A DNA stretch of 64,000 nucleotides from Craterostigma plantagineum (GCA_027422505.1 JAPQWV010000050.1:2480001-2544000), one strand, 5' to 3'; shown: positions 40,684 through 54,112, counted from the first letter of the stretch. Notes: generated by a model not told the origin, from the letters alone. Translations and numbers: made by a program.

Positions 40684-43600
40684 ATGACCCGAAGCCACCC
40701 ATCAGGTCCCATTGTTGAAGGAGATCCAGATTTCGAGCGAAAGTTACGAAGGCAGCTCAGATATACTTCAGAAGGTACGGCTAGTAATTATCAGGAAGCG
40801 CTGGTTAGCTACTCGGAGGACAACTCTCAGGAGTCGGCAGACAATTCTCGAACAGAGACGTCCAAAGACAATCGAGAGACAGAAGTCGATATGGCTGAAC
40901 GCAGAGTACCGGTCCACCAGGACCAAGAAGAGGAACAATCTCTACAAGACCTACTCAAGAGTGCCTCCCTCGGCGGAACTGAATCGGCAATCGTTATTCC
41001 GCCGATCGAGAACAACAATTTCGAGCTGAAGCACGCCTGGCTTCAGATGATCTTTCAGACGGCCCAGTTTAAAGGAAATCCCGATGATGATCCGTACTCC
41101 CACCTGAAGGCTTTTCTTATAGTAACAGACACCATTAAGATTAATGGGGTCCCGAGTGATGCGATTAAACTAATGTTGTTTCCATTCTCACTCAAGTACA
41201 GGGCGAAGGATTGGTTGGAGATGTTACCGCCCAGATCGATCACTACGTGGGAAGAACTACGAGCAGCATTCATCGGCCATTACTTCCCACTGTCAAAGGT
41301 ATTACGGTTGAAGACGGAGATTTCCCTTTTTCACCAGAAGGATTCAGAGAATCTTTACGAAGTGTGGGAGAGGTACAAATCGCTATTGAAGAAATGTCCA
41401 CAACACGGGATGTCGAAGGCCGCTATGATCAACCGATTTCATGAGGGCCTCAATGATCAAACAGTTCATATGTTAGACGGAGCCGCGGGAGGAGGGCTCG
41501 TAAAGCTCAATGCTACAGACGCTTGGAACCTAATCGAAGACTACTCGAGGAACAGTTTCATGAGAGGCAATACGAGGATTAAGACTCCAGGAGTGTTTGG
41601 GGTGAGCGAGGAGACTGCTACACATGCCAAGATTGAGGCGTTGCAACAGCAGATTGCAACTACCAATTCCCAGCTCCAGACAGTGATCAACACACTACTC
41701 CCAAAGGCCGGACAAACACAGCCAATACATGCTGTGATGACAAGCCCATCGCCTCAGAAGCCATATACACCACAATGCGAGATTTGTGGTGCAGCTCATG
41801 AGACCTCGGAGTGTCAAGTCGGACAATCACTGGAACACGTGGACTATATGGGGAATTACCAAGGCCAGCGAATTTTCAACCTCGCGCGCATCCAAATCTA
41901 TCATATGGGAACCAAAACCACAACGCCCAAGGACCACCGGGATTCCAACCTAGATCTTCTGGTTTCCAAGGAGGAACATCACGTCCGTATCAGAATACAT
42001 CTGCAGGGTCGGGGTCCGACGACATTAGGGAAATGAAGGATATGATGAAGATGCTCATCACCAATTTCAGCAACACCACACAAGCCCACGAGAGTCGGAT
42101 GAATAAGATGGAGGAGTACATAGAAGTACGTGCCCAGAATACCGACGCTTCTATCAAGAAATTGGAGCAACAAGTGGGCCAAATGGCGAAGCAGTTGGCT
42201 GAGCGAACTCAGGGATCACTCCCAAGTTATACCGAACCAAATCCCAAGGAGTATTGCAAGGCGGTCACCCTGAGAAACGGAAGAGAGTTGCAAGAGGTAC
42301 CTCCCAAGAAGAAATCAAATGATAAAGCTGAGGTCGAGGTCCACGACGAGCCAGAAATGGAGATGGGCAAAGGCGACAATGTTGAGAAAGCTGAAGCTGA
42401 GAAGGAAAACGCCGAAGCTGAGAAGGAGAAGGTCGAGCCTGAGAAAGAAAAGGCGAAGGAGATCGAGCGGCCACCGGTGAAGCCATACCAGCCAAAAATT
42501 CCTTACCCAGCCCGACTAAAGAAGGATAAAGACGAGGCACAATTTGGTAAATTTATGAGTATGTGTAAGGAATTGCATATTAACCTACCTTTTGTTGAAG
42601 CTATTACGCAGATGCCTAGCTTCGCCAAGTTCTTGAAGGACCTACTAATGAACAGAAGGAAGCTCGAACATGTCTCCACCGTATGCCTGCGAGGAGAGTG
42701 CTCGGCGATAATCCAAAGCAAGATCCCTAAGAAGCTTAAGGACCCAGGGAGTTTTACTATTCCCTGTCTTATAGGAGACTTAGTTGTTGAGCGTGCATTA
42801 GCTGACCTAGGTGCTAACATTAATTTAATGCCATATTCAATGTTTAAGCGCTTAGGATTAGGTGAGCCACGACCCACTAGGATGAGCTTGCAGTTAGCCG
42901 ATAGATCGTTGAAGTATCCTCGAGGTGTTATCGAGGACGTTCTAGTTAAAGTGGATAAGTTCGTAATTCCTGCTGATTTCGTTATTTTAGACATGGAGGA
43001 GGATGATAATGTCCCGTTGATATTAGGCAGACCGTTCCTAGCCACAGGAGAAACCATGATAGACGTTAGGAATGGTACATTGACGTTGACAGTAGATGGA
43101 GAAAAGGTTACATTTAGTATGGCAGACTCGATGAAAAAGAGTAATGAGCAAGACGATAAATGCTATTTTTTAGACGTGTTTGAGCACGATTTTCTCTTTT
43201 CTGTGCAAGGTCTGTCACAGGTCGGCGAGCAGGACATGCATGCACTTATGGCAATCGACGAGTGTGGGGAGGAGGTCGACGAGCCTATCATAGCCATCGA
43301 CGAGAGCAGCGAAGAGGACAAAGAAAAGAGCTCGGTTGAGGAGCCACCGGTCCTAGAGTTGAAGCCGCTGCCCGACCACCTCGAGTACGCGTTCCTTAGC
43401 AGCAATGGAGGGCTACCAGTCATCATCTCGTCGAGCCTAGACAACGGACAGAAGGGCCAGCTCTTGGATGTGTTGAAAGCACACAAGAAGGCCTTGGCGT
43501 GGAAAATATCAGACATAAGGGGTATCAGCCCGAGCTACTGCACGCATAAGATCCTCATGGAGGACGATTTCAAGCCGGTCGCTCAACGCCAAAGGCGGCT

Positions 43601-46262
43601 CAACCCCAATATGAAGGACGTGGTAAAGAAGGAAGTGATCAAACTGCTAGACGCAGGGATGATCTATCCCATTTCAGACAGCGCATGGGTCAGCCCGGTC
43701 CAAGTAGTCCCAAAGAAGGGAGGCATGACGGTCGTCACCAATGACAAGAACGAGCTGATTCCGACGAGGACGGTGACTGGATGGCGCGTCTGCATCGACT
43801 ACAGGAAGTTGAACGATGCAACTAGAAAGGATCATTTTCCTTTACCATTTATTGACCAGATGTTAGAAAAACTCGCCGGTCACTCATTTTACTGTTTCCT
43901 AGATGGTTTGTCAGGTTATCTACAGATCACCATAGCACCCGAGGACCAGGAAAAGACCACGTTCACTTGTCCGTTCGGAACGTTCGCGTACCGAAGGATG
44001 CCATTTGGCTTATGCAATGCCCCAGCCACCTTCCAGAGATGCATGATGGCCATATTCGACGAACTGGTAGGTGAGGTAATGGAGGTATTTATGGACGACT
44101 TTTCTGTGTTCGGTTCCTCGTTTGATGCATGTTTGTCAAATCTGAAACTCGTACTCGCACGATGCGAGGAAACAAACTTGGCACTTAATTGGGAAAAGTG
44201 TCACTTCATGGTTCGAGAGGGTATAGTTCTCGATCATAAGATTTCCTCTAAAGGAATCGAAGTGGACCGAGCTAAGTTAGAGACGATAGAAAAATTGCCC
44301 GTTCCCTCGAACGTGAAGTCATAAGGAGCTTTTTAGGACATGCGGGGTTTTATCGTAGGTTTATTAAAGATTTTTCGAAGATCGCAAGACCCATGTCTAG
44401 GTTGCTAGAAAAAGATGCCCCGTTTGATTTTAATGACGAGTGCTTGCATGCTTTCAATTTGCTTAAGGAGCGACTTATCGCAGCACCTATTATGGTCGCC
44501 CCTGACTGGGGACTGCCCTTTGAACTAATGTGCGATGCTAGTGACTATGCAGTTGGAGCCGTGTTAGGGCAGCGTAAGGACAACCATTTTAGGCCGATCT
44601 ACTATGCGAGTAAGACGTTAGACGCAGCCCAAGCCAATTATACGACCACCGAAAAGGAGCTGTTGGCTGTCGTGTTTTCTTTCGACAAGTTCAGGTCATA
44701 TCTTATCCTATCCAAAGTTATCGTTTTTACTGACCATTCTGCTCTTAAGTACTTGTTAGCAAAGCCCGATGCCAAGCCACGACTAATCAGATGGATCCTA
44801 CTACTGCAAGAGTTCGATATTGAGATTCGGGATAAGAAGGGTGCGGAGAACCTAGCGGCGGATCACCTCTCTCGACTGGAGGAGTCCGAAATATACCACA
44901 AGGACGGAAGGCCGATACAAGATAGGTTCCCAGACGGCATCTTTACTCAATACAGGTGGTAAGTGACGTCACTCCCTGGTTTGCAACGCTAACTATCTTG
45001 TTGCGAGGGTCCTACCAAAGGAGTATACCAGTCAGCTAAAGAAGAAATTCTTTTCTGACTTGAGATACTACTTTTGGGAAGACCCATATCTTTTCAGGCG
45101 ATGTGCAGACCAGGTGATACGACGATGCGTTGCCGTTCCAGAAACGACACAGATCCTGAGGCACTGCCACAATGGACCGACCGAAGGGCACTACGCAGCC
45201 AACAGAACCGCTCAGAAGGTGTTGGAAAGCGGATTCTACTGGCCCACGATATTCAAGGACGCCCAAAGGTACGTTGACACTTGTGATCAGTGTCAGCGCG
45301 CAGGTACTCTCTCGAAACGAGACGAAATGCCCCAGAACTTCATCCTAGTTTGTGAAATTTTCGACGTTTGGGGTATAGATTTTATGGGACCATTCCCTAG
45401 CTCGTACAATAATAAGTACATCCTAGTTGCGGTCGATTATGTGTCTAAATGGGCCGAGGCGCAAGCCTTACCCACGAACGACGCTAGGGTAGTCGTTAGA
45501 TTTCTTCGAGCATTGTTTTCACGTTTTGGGGCGCCTAGGTGCATTATTAGTGATAGGGGTACACATTTCTGTAACACCCAGTTTGCACGCACGTTAGAAC
45601 GTTATGGTGTTAGACACAGCCTATCCACCCCATACCACCCCCAAGCTAGTGGTCAAGTAGAAGTAGTGAACCGTGAGTTGAAGCGCATTCTAGAGAAAAC
45701 TATAAATGGGAATCAACGGGAATGGGCGAATAAGCTTAATGACGCACTTTGGCCTTATAGGACTGCGTATAAGACGCCAATAGGCACTACACCGTATAGA
45801 TTGGTCTACGGGAAGGCATGCCACCTCCCCGTAGAAATCGAACATAAAGCCTATTGGGCAATCAAGTCATTAGACATGGATTTGGGGAAAGCCGGCGGAA
45901 AGCGGCAGCTCCAAATTAATGAGCTTGACGAGTGGCGTTTATCAGCTTATGATAACGCTAGAATGTATAAGGAGCGTTCAAAAGCCTACCATGATAGCAA
46001 AATTAGGCACAGACGAGAATTTCAAGAAGGGGATCAAGTCCTCCTTTTCAATTCTCGTCTTAGACTTTTTCCCGGAAAGCTAAGATCTCGTTGGTCTGGA
46101 CCTTTTACAGTTACTCGTGTTTTTCCCTATGGCACTGTCGAAATTTCAAATGTTGAGCAGGGAAATTTCAAGGTTAATGGCCATCGACTGAAGCATTACT
46201 ACGGAGGAGGAGCAGACACAGGAACAAAGGAGGTCATGTACCTCGATTTCACGCTATCGTAG
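40684..46262 (+). pseudogene. Athila 2 gag-pol, at least four frame disruptions
   Basis: Same domain order as Athila 1: Gag from MTRSHPSGPIVEGDPDFERK, knuckle CEICGAAHETSEC, protease (LADLGANINLMP, with Asn in place of Ser), RT (FMDDFSVF), RNase H, integrase with HHCC and DDE residues, and an intact C-terminus ending MYLDFTLS. Breaks seen by comparison with Athila 1 are near 41868 (after GNYQG), near 44322 (after NVKS), near 44935 (after RFPD) and near 44988 (short deletion after TPWFA). It cannot make full-length Pol as read. Confidence 0.9.
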
Positions 46263-46665
46263 AACGAAAAAGGGTACGTCCGGCTCACGACGTTAAAGAA
46301 GCGCTTCTTGGGAGGCAACCCAGGTATTTTTATTTATGTTTTAAGCATTATAAATTAAAAAATAATAAAAATAAATATATATATATAATAATATTAATTA
46401 ATAATCTAAAACTTATATAAATTAAATTAAATAAAACAACAATAATAATAATATCAATAATATTTTAATTAATAATAAGTTTATTACAAACACTGAAGAT
46501 GGGTACAACGCAGAGTCTAGACACGAGATAGGACCGATAGTTTTTACTCCATACACGATGGTTACAATACCATTACAACGTGTGAAAGACCAACACAAAA
46601 GCAAATTAAAACAGCGAATAACGCAAAAGACAGAACAATAGTTTATTTTGCTTCATAAGGGCGGG
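46263..46665. other. Spacer after pol, Athila 2
   Basis: AT-rich with an (AT)n run; includes the conserved post-pol block near 46298-46320. No gene on either strand. Confidence 0.45.
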
Positions 46666-46830
46666 TTACACACAAGTGCACCTTGTGATAACCCAACACA
46701 CGAAAGCAAGTAAAACTCCAAACAAGTCCAAAAGAAGAGCAAGGTAGAGTGATACCATATCTAAATTACGACGAATCCTTGCATATTCCTCACTCTCATC
46801 CTCACGACCTTGCTGCTGTCCCCAATTCAT
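46666..46830 (-). CDS. Antisense 54-aa tail-anchored membrane protein ORF, Athila 2
   Basis: Same length and position as the Athila 1 copy, opposite to gag-pol. It starts MNWGQQQGREDESEEYARIRR, has the same hydrophobic span with one Asp replacing Gly35, and ends ITRCTCV. It stays open although gag-pol and ORF3 of the same element are broken. ATG context and leader are also alike (CTTTAACAATCTTATTTT upstream in both). Confidence 0.6.
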   Translation of the reverse strand: MNWGQQQGREDESEEYARIRRNLDMVSLYLALLLDLFGVLLAFVCWVITRCTCV

Positions 46831-46916
46831 AGTGGCTAGATAACTCTTTCTAAAATAAGATTGTTAAAGACGTGGGTGTATGGTAGATGATGCTATTGTG
46901 TTGTTCTACCACTGTC

Positions 46917-46924
46917 TATTTATA
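46917..46924 (-). promoter_or_regulatory. TATA box of the antisense small ORF, Athila 2
   Basis: Minus-strand CCTATAAATAG, about 87 bp upstream of the ATG at 46830. Confidence 0.65.
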
Positions 46925-48360
46925 GGCATGAACGGCACAAAAAAAAAATATCATTGTCATATCAGCAAATCCCATAAATGATACAGACGAATTTTTGACT
47001 TGAATGGTCTGACGCCGCGTGAGAAAGTGATATTTCCCTTGTCGATTATCAGATTTCTCCTCGTGCCAATCGTTCTCGAAAAAATCGTCGATTGCGTGTC
47101 AATCATAGTTAAAATATATATTAAATAACTAATGAGTATCATATTAAAAAAAAATATATATTTTGAAAAAAAGGCAAGTCACGGCCAATGACTCACAAGT
47201 CACGGCCGCGACTTGGCGCGCCAACACGCACTGCCCTTCCTCACGGCCTTTTGCTCAAGCACTCACGGCCGTGAATTTTAGTGTCACAACACATTTCGCG
47301 CACTGTCTCAAGTCACGGTCAGAGGGTTAACCGTCACGGCCGTGACAAACAAAAAACAAAAAAAAAAAATAAAAAAAAATAAAATAAAAAAAATAATAAA
47401 AATAAAAAATAAAAAAAAATAATAAATAATAAATAAATAAGAGTCACGGCCCGTGTCTTGAAAGTCACGACCGTGACATAGACGGGCTTAACTCACTGCC
47501 CGAAGTCACGGCCAATGACTCCATCGATCACGGCCGTGACTCTGCTGATAGTAGTGCACTGCTCGTCTTCACGGCCTGGGTACTGTCTTTCACGGCCGTG
47601 AAGGTGACGGATTTTACCTTATTATACCCTCATTTCAACACTTTTCGTCTTCTCCACTTCAAAATCAACGAAAGATCAACGATTCTTCAGCTCTTCCACT
47701 CCAAATTGATCACATCTCCGCCGCCCAACTCATTTCGCACCTAATTCAACGTGATTACATCAACAAGGTATGTGTTTTTTGTCTCCAAAACTCCTTCTTT
47801 GCGAAATTTGAGGATTTTTCGAAGGTGAGATCGATTTTGACGTTTACAATGCTCTCCCATTACTGCATTTATGCTATAAACGTGTTGGGCTTGATGGATT
47901 TGTAATTTTCGTGCGTCATGGGTGAGGAACCCTAATTTCGGAATTGGGGATTCCCAAAATTGGACCTACTTTGGTATTTGTATTGCTCTTTATGGTTAGA
48001 TATATGCTTTGAATGCCTTGGGTTCGATTAATTTCTTGATTCCGTCCAATAATTTTCATTTGGGAATGATAAACCCTAATTTTACAAATTGGGGAATTTT
48101 GGAATTTGGAACGGAATTGATTGCGTTTAATGGTTTACTTAGCGTTGATTCATCGTTTGAAGTTGCAGATTGTGCTTGGTTAATCGATTATTGCGATTTG
48201 AATGAGTATTTTAGTTGGTCTATTATGTGTTCGACAAAATGCCGCTTTGAATGTTCATATGTTCTTGCTTTAGAATTGTCAATTTTGTCGCTACGTTGGT
48301 CGAGTCGAGCTGTGTTGATTATCTTTTTCTCGCCAACTAACATTTGGACTTCTAGGTACT
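46925..48360. other. Athila 2 region between antisense promoter and ORF3
   Basis: Holds the conserved upstream stretch of the antisense promoter (46965-47108), a palindrome array (about 47175-47602) with an A-rich block at 47343-47443 inside it, and an ORF3 leader with CTTCTAGGTACT just before the ATG, a possible splice acceptor. Confidence 0.6.
47175..47602. repeat. TCACGGCCGTGA palindrome array upstream of the antisense ORF, Athila 2
   Basis: Several exact sites (for example near 47262, 47333 and 47590) and degenerate ones (TCACGGCCAATGA, TCACGGCCGCGA) with half-sites. It is more decayed than the LTR arrays. Confidence 0.7.
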
Positions 48361-49682
48361 ATGGGTCGAAGCCGCTCATCTGGATCAACGAGTCGTCAAC
48401 GTCGAGGCCCAAGCACGAGCCGCACACCGTCACTGCTAGAGTCTATGGGGCAGTTTGACGACGAGACGCACCAGGCCCGTTACAACAGGCTAAAGAACAC
48501 GGAGTTCATCCCGACCGACCAAATTGACCACGACACGCTGGAAAAGTACAACATTGACCAGCAGGTGGCCGGCTACCTGTCACTGAGTGGGTGGCTAGAT
48601 TTCTTCGACATCGACGACCGGGATATAAGGAGCTGACACTGGAGTTCCTGTCCACCTTCGCCCACGAAGAATTTGGCCGGAACAAGATCACATTCCGGGC
48701 GTTTAACACGGAGGAGGTGGTTACTATTAAAGACTTCTGCCGTGCAATTGGAACACCGGAGCTACCTTACGGGCACCAAGGACTACAAGACTTATACTAC
48801 AAGAATTATCCGGAAAACCCGGACGTCCGACAGGCCGGTTGGGCAGAGATTACGAGACCCGGCGAGCCCCCCTTCAGCGTCAAAACGTCGAAGGCCTCGT
48901 CGCTCAGGAGCCCCGGCCTGCGATATATCCACCGGCTCCTGACAACTTCGCTCACACCTAGGGGCGATTCACACGGCGCGATAGGCCTTCGCGACCTCTT
49001 CTATTTACTCAAGATGCAGCGCGGGGAACACGTACACCTAGGAATGGCCCTGAAGCACGCCTTCGCGGCACAGGCCGACGTTCGTAGCCACGGGAAGATC
49101 GCAGTAGCGCCATTTGTTACTAGGATCATCAAAGGCCTTAACCTATGGCCAGAAAATCCACCGGAGATGGAGATTGTGGGCGGGCGTAATCCGGTCAACG
49201 AGGATATGATGGTGAAGATGAAAATGTTGATCAAGGCTCCCACCTGGTCTCGCTCGAACAAGGTTTACGTCTGGCACGAGGTCTACCATGGGCAGACAGA
49301 CCTGGGCGACGCATACCCAGAGCCACTACAAATTGAGGGCGTTGGGCCATTCCCAGTTCACTCCGACACTGCCGGCACGTCCCATTCCTCTGGTTATCAC
49401 GAGGGCGAATCACCAGGGGTTGCTCGTTTTGCCTCAGTCGCCGACCTTCACACACTGCGCGAGGACATGCTACGCTACAACGAGGAGGCCATTCGACGCG
49501 ATGAGGAGACACGACGGCGCCAGGAAGAGTATGAGCGTCGAAACGAGGAAGCCCACCGACGCTACCGCGAGGAGCAACAGCGATATGAGCAGGCCCTTAA
49601 AGCCATGAACGACGCGGTCAGGCGATCACAGGAGTCGCTGGCGTTCCTTCGCCCTCGGCAGCCCTCACCACCACCACCTTAG
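48361..49682 (+). pseudogene. Athila-type ORF3 of Athila 2, frameshifted
   Basis: Starts MGRSRSSGSTSRQRRG and matches the Athila 1 ORF3 until DFFDIDD. A 1-nt loss near 48617 (GACGACCGG versus GACGAGCCGG) shifts the frame. The remainder from YKELTLEFL to PRQPSPPPP is open in the other frame, including the C-terminal Arg/Glu coiled coil. Confidence 0.85.
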
Positions 49683-51312
49683 TTCCGACTTCAGTTGGGA
49701 TTTTTCTTTTGTAAAACACTTTGTGTGTTTGGTTTAGTCATCACGACACTTTTGATGATTATGACTCGTTTTGCTATTACTTTTTATTTCCATCGTACGT
49801 TTAATTTTCATATTAAGTGCTCACAGGAAACGTGACACGAATTCAGACTACGAACCAAAATATTCACAATCAGTGAAGCAACCATGTTCAAACTACATCA
49901 AATGATAGAGGCAGGGCCACGCCAATTTTTCAGGGGAGTCACGTTCTTTTCAACTTCTTTTACCTACCTGTTATTTCTTTTACACGTTGAGGACAACGTG
50001 AATCTTAAGTGTGGGGAGGGGGAATTTTGTTAAGAAATTTTGTTGAAAAGTTACGTGAAAATTTTTATGACGTGTTTTGGGCTTTTAAATCTATAAAAGT
50101 TTGGCATGATTATTTGCATTCATCTCAATGTGGATTGCATATTAGGGAGTCTAGTGAGCGATAAAGACATGCATCAGTGATTTTAATCTTTTCAGCATGA
50201 ATAGATATAGTGTTACTTTGAGAGATTCACACACATAACCCATGTTCCGTTGTGAGAGTTTGAGCTGACGAGCTTTTGCTTATTTTTTCTTGGTTGTGTG
50301 AGTAGTGCATAATTTACGTCTCTCTAGAACTTGCTTGTTTGATACGCATTGAAATTGCTATAGTATGTTTTGTATGAATATGACGAAGGCATTAGGAAAT
50401 AAGTCCACGGCCAAAGTTCCCGACCACGACTGATCACCGTAGTTAGCCACTTTGTGCCTAAGCCTATTTATTCCTTACACCTCGTATATCATAACCCTCT
50501 GACCTAAATAAGCCTCCAGAGATCATTTGAACCCGAGTTAAGCGGAAGTGAAAGTCAAATGTCAAAGTCGAAAAGCGCAGAGATGACGGCCCGCCGGAAG
50601 TGAACAGTTTGTTGAAAAAAAAAGAAGAAAAAAAAAAGAAGGAAGAAGAAGAAGAAAAAAAATTTTGGAGAAGTGAAGCATGAGGAGAATAAGCTGTTGC
50701 GAAGGAAAAAAAAAGAAAAAGAACCTTTCCTCTGATAATCTTCCGGTCTCGTGTTTTCCACATCATCCCCTCATTTATAGACTTGGAAGAAGAAAGGCAT
50801 AGTGGAACGCAGCAAAAATAAGAATATGAAGACGGCGTAATCAGAAAGGCTAATTGTTGGCGTGCTTTAGACAATGACATGAAGATCGACACGACTGCTA
50901 CTCATATGTGATTCCATTACCACTTCAATACTATCTGAACCCATTTAACCCGAAAAAGACCTTCTGATTCATGCTAACTGCTTTAAGTAGTAGACGTGCG
51001 ATTGACTTGCAAGCATATGGTTTAGACTAGATTATTGCATGAATTGAGTGATTCACCGATTTTTTAGCCTATACACTGAGTGATTTGAGCGAATCCCTGC
51101 GAGGTGTGGATCTCGATTAGTAGTGCTAAGGAAATTCGTGTCGATTAGTGCTGATTATTTTTTTTGCAGTGTCCATAATTGCTTGCTGGATTCCATTTTG
51201 TGTTTTCCATCTGCGTTGTGAATTGTGAATGGTCGTGCCGTTATCTTGATAACCTTTTCTTACTTTTTAATTTGCTTGAGGACAAGCAAAAGCTTAAGTG
51301 TGGGGAGGTTTG
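49683..51312 (+). other. Athila 2 3' non-coding region
   Basis: Two PPT-like copies: CTTAAGTGTGGGGAGGGGG at about 50005-50023 and CTTAAGTGTGGGGAGGTT at about 51295-51312 abutting the LTR. Each is preceded by GAGGACAA. A purine-rich block lies at 50615-50725. No ORF supported. Confidence 0.7.
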
Positions 51313-52966
51313 ATAAACGTATTTTAATACGTTTATTGTTATGTTTATTTGGGTTATAATAGGAAACTTTTGATCATTCCATGCATTTATTGGCTCTATT
51401 TGCACTCATTTAAATATTGTAGGACCTTCGAATGATTATCGAGAAAAGAGGAACGAAAACGAGGCGAAAACGACGCGAAAACGACAAAGTTTGAAGCTGC
51501 CAGTAATAAGTCACGGCCGTGAACGATCTTGCAAGAGGCCGTGAACGAGGGCAGTAAGCTCAAGGAGAAAAAGTTCCAACAGTCACGGCCGTGAATCACC
51601 TTGCACAAGGCCGTGAACGTGGGCAGTGAGCTCAAGATCCAGTGTCGCGGCCGTGAACGATCATGTAAGAAGCCGTGAACGTGGACAGAGAGTTTTAAGG
51701 AACGTGTCACGGCCGTGAATACTCATGTCAAAGGCCGTGACTCGCGGCAGAGACTAAGCAACCGCTATGCTATTCACTGTCACGGCCGTGAACCTATATG
51801 CAAGAGGCCGTGACCCTCCCCAGAGAGTCAATATTTAGGGTTTAAGCCGCCGTCACGGCCGTGAAGATCGGTGCACGAGGCCGTGACTCGTGCTAGGAAG
51901 TCAAGAAATAGGGTTTTTAGCCGCCTTCACGGCCGTGAAGGCCCGTTAAGAGGCCGTGAACATGCCTAATTTCAGGGTTTTAGCCCATTTTCGAAGCATA
52001 AAAGGAGAGCTTTCCTTAGAACTGAGGAACAAGTTGATAGAGATGAAAATTGAGAGAAAAGGAAGGAGGAAGAACACTAGAAGCAACCTTGTGATTCAGA
52101 GAAGCTGAAGGGACGATCCAACAACGTAGCCACGCCCAGTCGATCGAGGAACGAGAGCTCCACCTCAGAAACGCCATACTACTTCTTAGGGAGGTTTTAT
52201 GAGTTCTTTATCTTCGTTTCCTTTGAATCTCGTTGTTGTTATGCTTAATATGAGTAGCTAACCCTCTTGTGTGTTTGGGAATAGATGAACGTTGGGTTAT
52301 GTTGTAGTTAAGGCGTAGGATAATCGTGAACACGTGTATTCGACTATTTAACGTTCTATGATGTTGTTTCTTCGTATCAATATGTCTATTTGTTGATATG
52401 CATGTGTGGTATAACGTTTAGGGCGACAGCTAAATAACGATTAGGCCGTTCGTAGACGTTAGGATTCGAGTATAGGGCGACAGCAAATACTCGATCCTCG
52501 CCGTCTAGTAATCGCTGAATTTAGATCCCCACGAACGTTTAGGGCGACAGCAAATCCGTGAGTGGGTAGGAAATTACTGCGGTTTAGTCGATAATCACGT
52601 AGGAGCGATATTCCGTAAGCCTTAGCCAACAAAACTCAGCGGGATTACACATATTTGTCATCTTAAGTCACTCTTATTACTTCTAGTTGTGTTCCTTAGT
52701 CTTTCGATCCTTTAAATTGCTCTGTTAAGTTAGTTCGTAATATAAACAAATCCTGTTATTTTATTTAGGTTAAATATCGAGTCGATAGGTTAATACTAGT
52801 ACTCAATTTATTCCTCGTGTTCGATACTCGGATATTCGCTATAGCTATATTACAAACGATAGGTACACTGCCTATCGCGCGTGATTCTGGTTATAATATA
52901 TTCGTTTTAATTATTACTTGACGTACTCGCACGATCTTTTAATTTAAACATACACACACGTGATCA
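51313..52966 (+). repeat. Athila 2 3' LTR
   Basis: 1654 bp, with palindrome array (51510-51970) and hairpin module (about 52412-52561). Differences from the 5' LTR include CGGCAAAG/CGACAAAG and TATCGTT/TAACGTT. Confidence 0.9.
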
Positions 52967-53483
52967 CGTGGCGTCCTCGGGAGAAAGGCCGACCCCCGAG
53001 GGTGGCATCTGTATCGGGGAACTTGACTGCACAGCCTAAGAACCGCCACGATCTTCCCATATTGGCATTACCGGATCGTGCCAGGGACAACCGTCGAGAG
53101 TCAAGAACGTGTGGTCGTAAGGAAAGGAGAAACTGAACCAGGCCGAACCCGAAAAACAAGGAAAGTGGGTCATAACCGCTCAAAAGACCACCCACGACCG
53201 AGATTCTATAAATACCACGAGCCACTTCTAAGTCAGGTATCGATTTCTTACGTATCCGGCCGTTACTCTGTTCAATTCATCACTCACACACGCACTGGAG
53301 CACGCCATTTTTATGCTACTTCAAGCCTGGAACATGGAAAATACCCTCTTGACCTAGGCAAGAGGGCAAACGACCCCCAAACCTTATCCTGTTTTCAAGT
53401 CTCCAGGCAAATTCGCGGCGGAATTAAGGCGGGAAACGCTCGTTAGTCGTTCAACGCGGTAGATCAATTTTTTGGCGGCATCA

Positions 53484-54112
53484 ATACCAATGCTATATTT
53501 GAGTATTTATTTTAATGTTCTATTTATGCTCGCCAGGATGTACCAATTTTCCTCTCCGCATCACATGTTTAATTTTGAAACAGTTGACAAACTATCAGGG
53601 GGATCGAATGAGTATCTCCAACATTTATTGTGGGTGTGTTTTTGATGATACAAAATAATATGATTTTCTATATGTATTTTCAGGCACAAATGCAACAACC
53701 AAGTTACAGGTTGCCTTTTACCAATCAATCGAAGGAAGTGATCAATGATGTAGCCTCAAGAAACCTACGGATAATTAATGATGGGATAGATGATCGAGTA
53801 AATGGAGATTAATCAGGACTTTTTCTAGACTTATATAAGTTTTATGATCGGGTGTTAGACTAGGTATTCAGTTATAATAGTTTGATTATTCGATAATGAA
53901 AGCTTTATTTTGTTAATGGGTGATTTATTCAGTATTCTCTTATATAATGATTTTACTTTCTTTTATTGTATTTACAAGTATAACAAAATACTATGAGAGA
54001 GAATTTACAATTAATGTTCGACGTTGTATGTGGATGGTGATTATGAGAGATAATATGGTATAATATTAATATTTAATAGTGGAATAGGGAGTAGAATAGG
54101 TATTGGAACAGG
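53484..54112. other. Right arm of the long-TIR transposon
   Basis: Contains two short exon-like stretches: one from about 53537 (MYQFSSPHHMFNFETVDKLS) and one at about 53684-53812 (QMQQPSYRLPFTNQSKE and on to VNGD then stop) after a TTTTCAGG acceptor-like site. No known domain. The right TIR begins near 53985. Confidence 0.4.

Larger units (their letters stand above)
38819..52966 (+). mobile_element. Athila 2: Ty3/gypsy (Athila lineage) element, 14.1 kb
   Basis: LTRs of 1656 and 1654 bp, a tRNA-Asp PBS, gag-pol, the antisense small ORF and ORF3 are all present in the same order as Athila 1 but on the plus strand. The LTRs differ by about a dozen substitutions by eye, so it is older than Athila 1. 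Gag-pol and ORF3 contain several frameshifts. Confidence 0.92.
38583..53483 (+). mobile_element. Probable solo LTR, split by Athila 2
   Basis: TGTTACCCTCGGG at 38583 and GGCGGCATCA ending at 53483 are flanked by near-identical ATACT/ATACC. Left part 38583-38818 and right part 52967-53483 total about 748 bp after removing the Athila TSD. It contains CTATAAATACC at about 53206-53216, a credible U3 TATA. No second LTR or coding region is present, so a solo LTR is the simplest reading. Confidence 0.5.
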
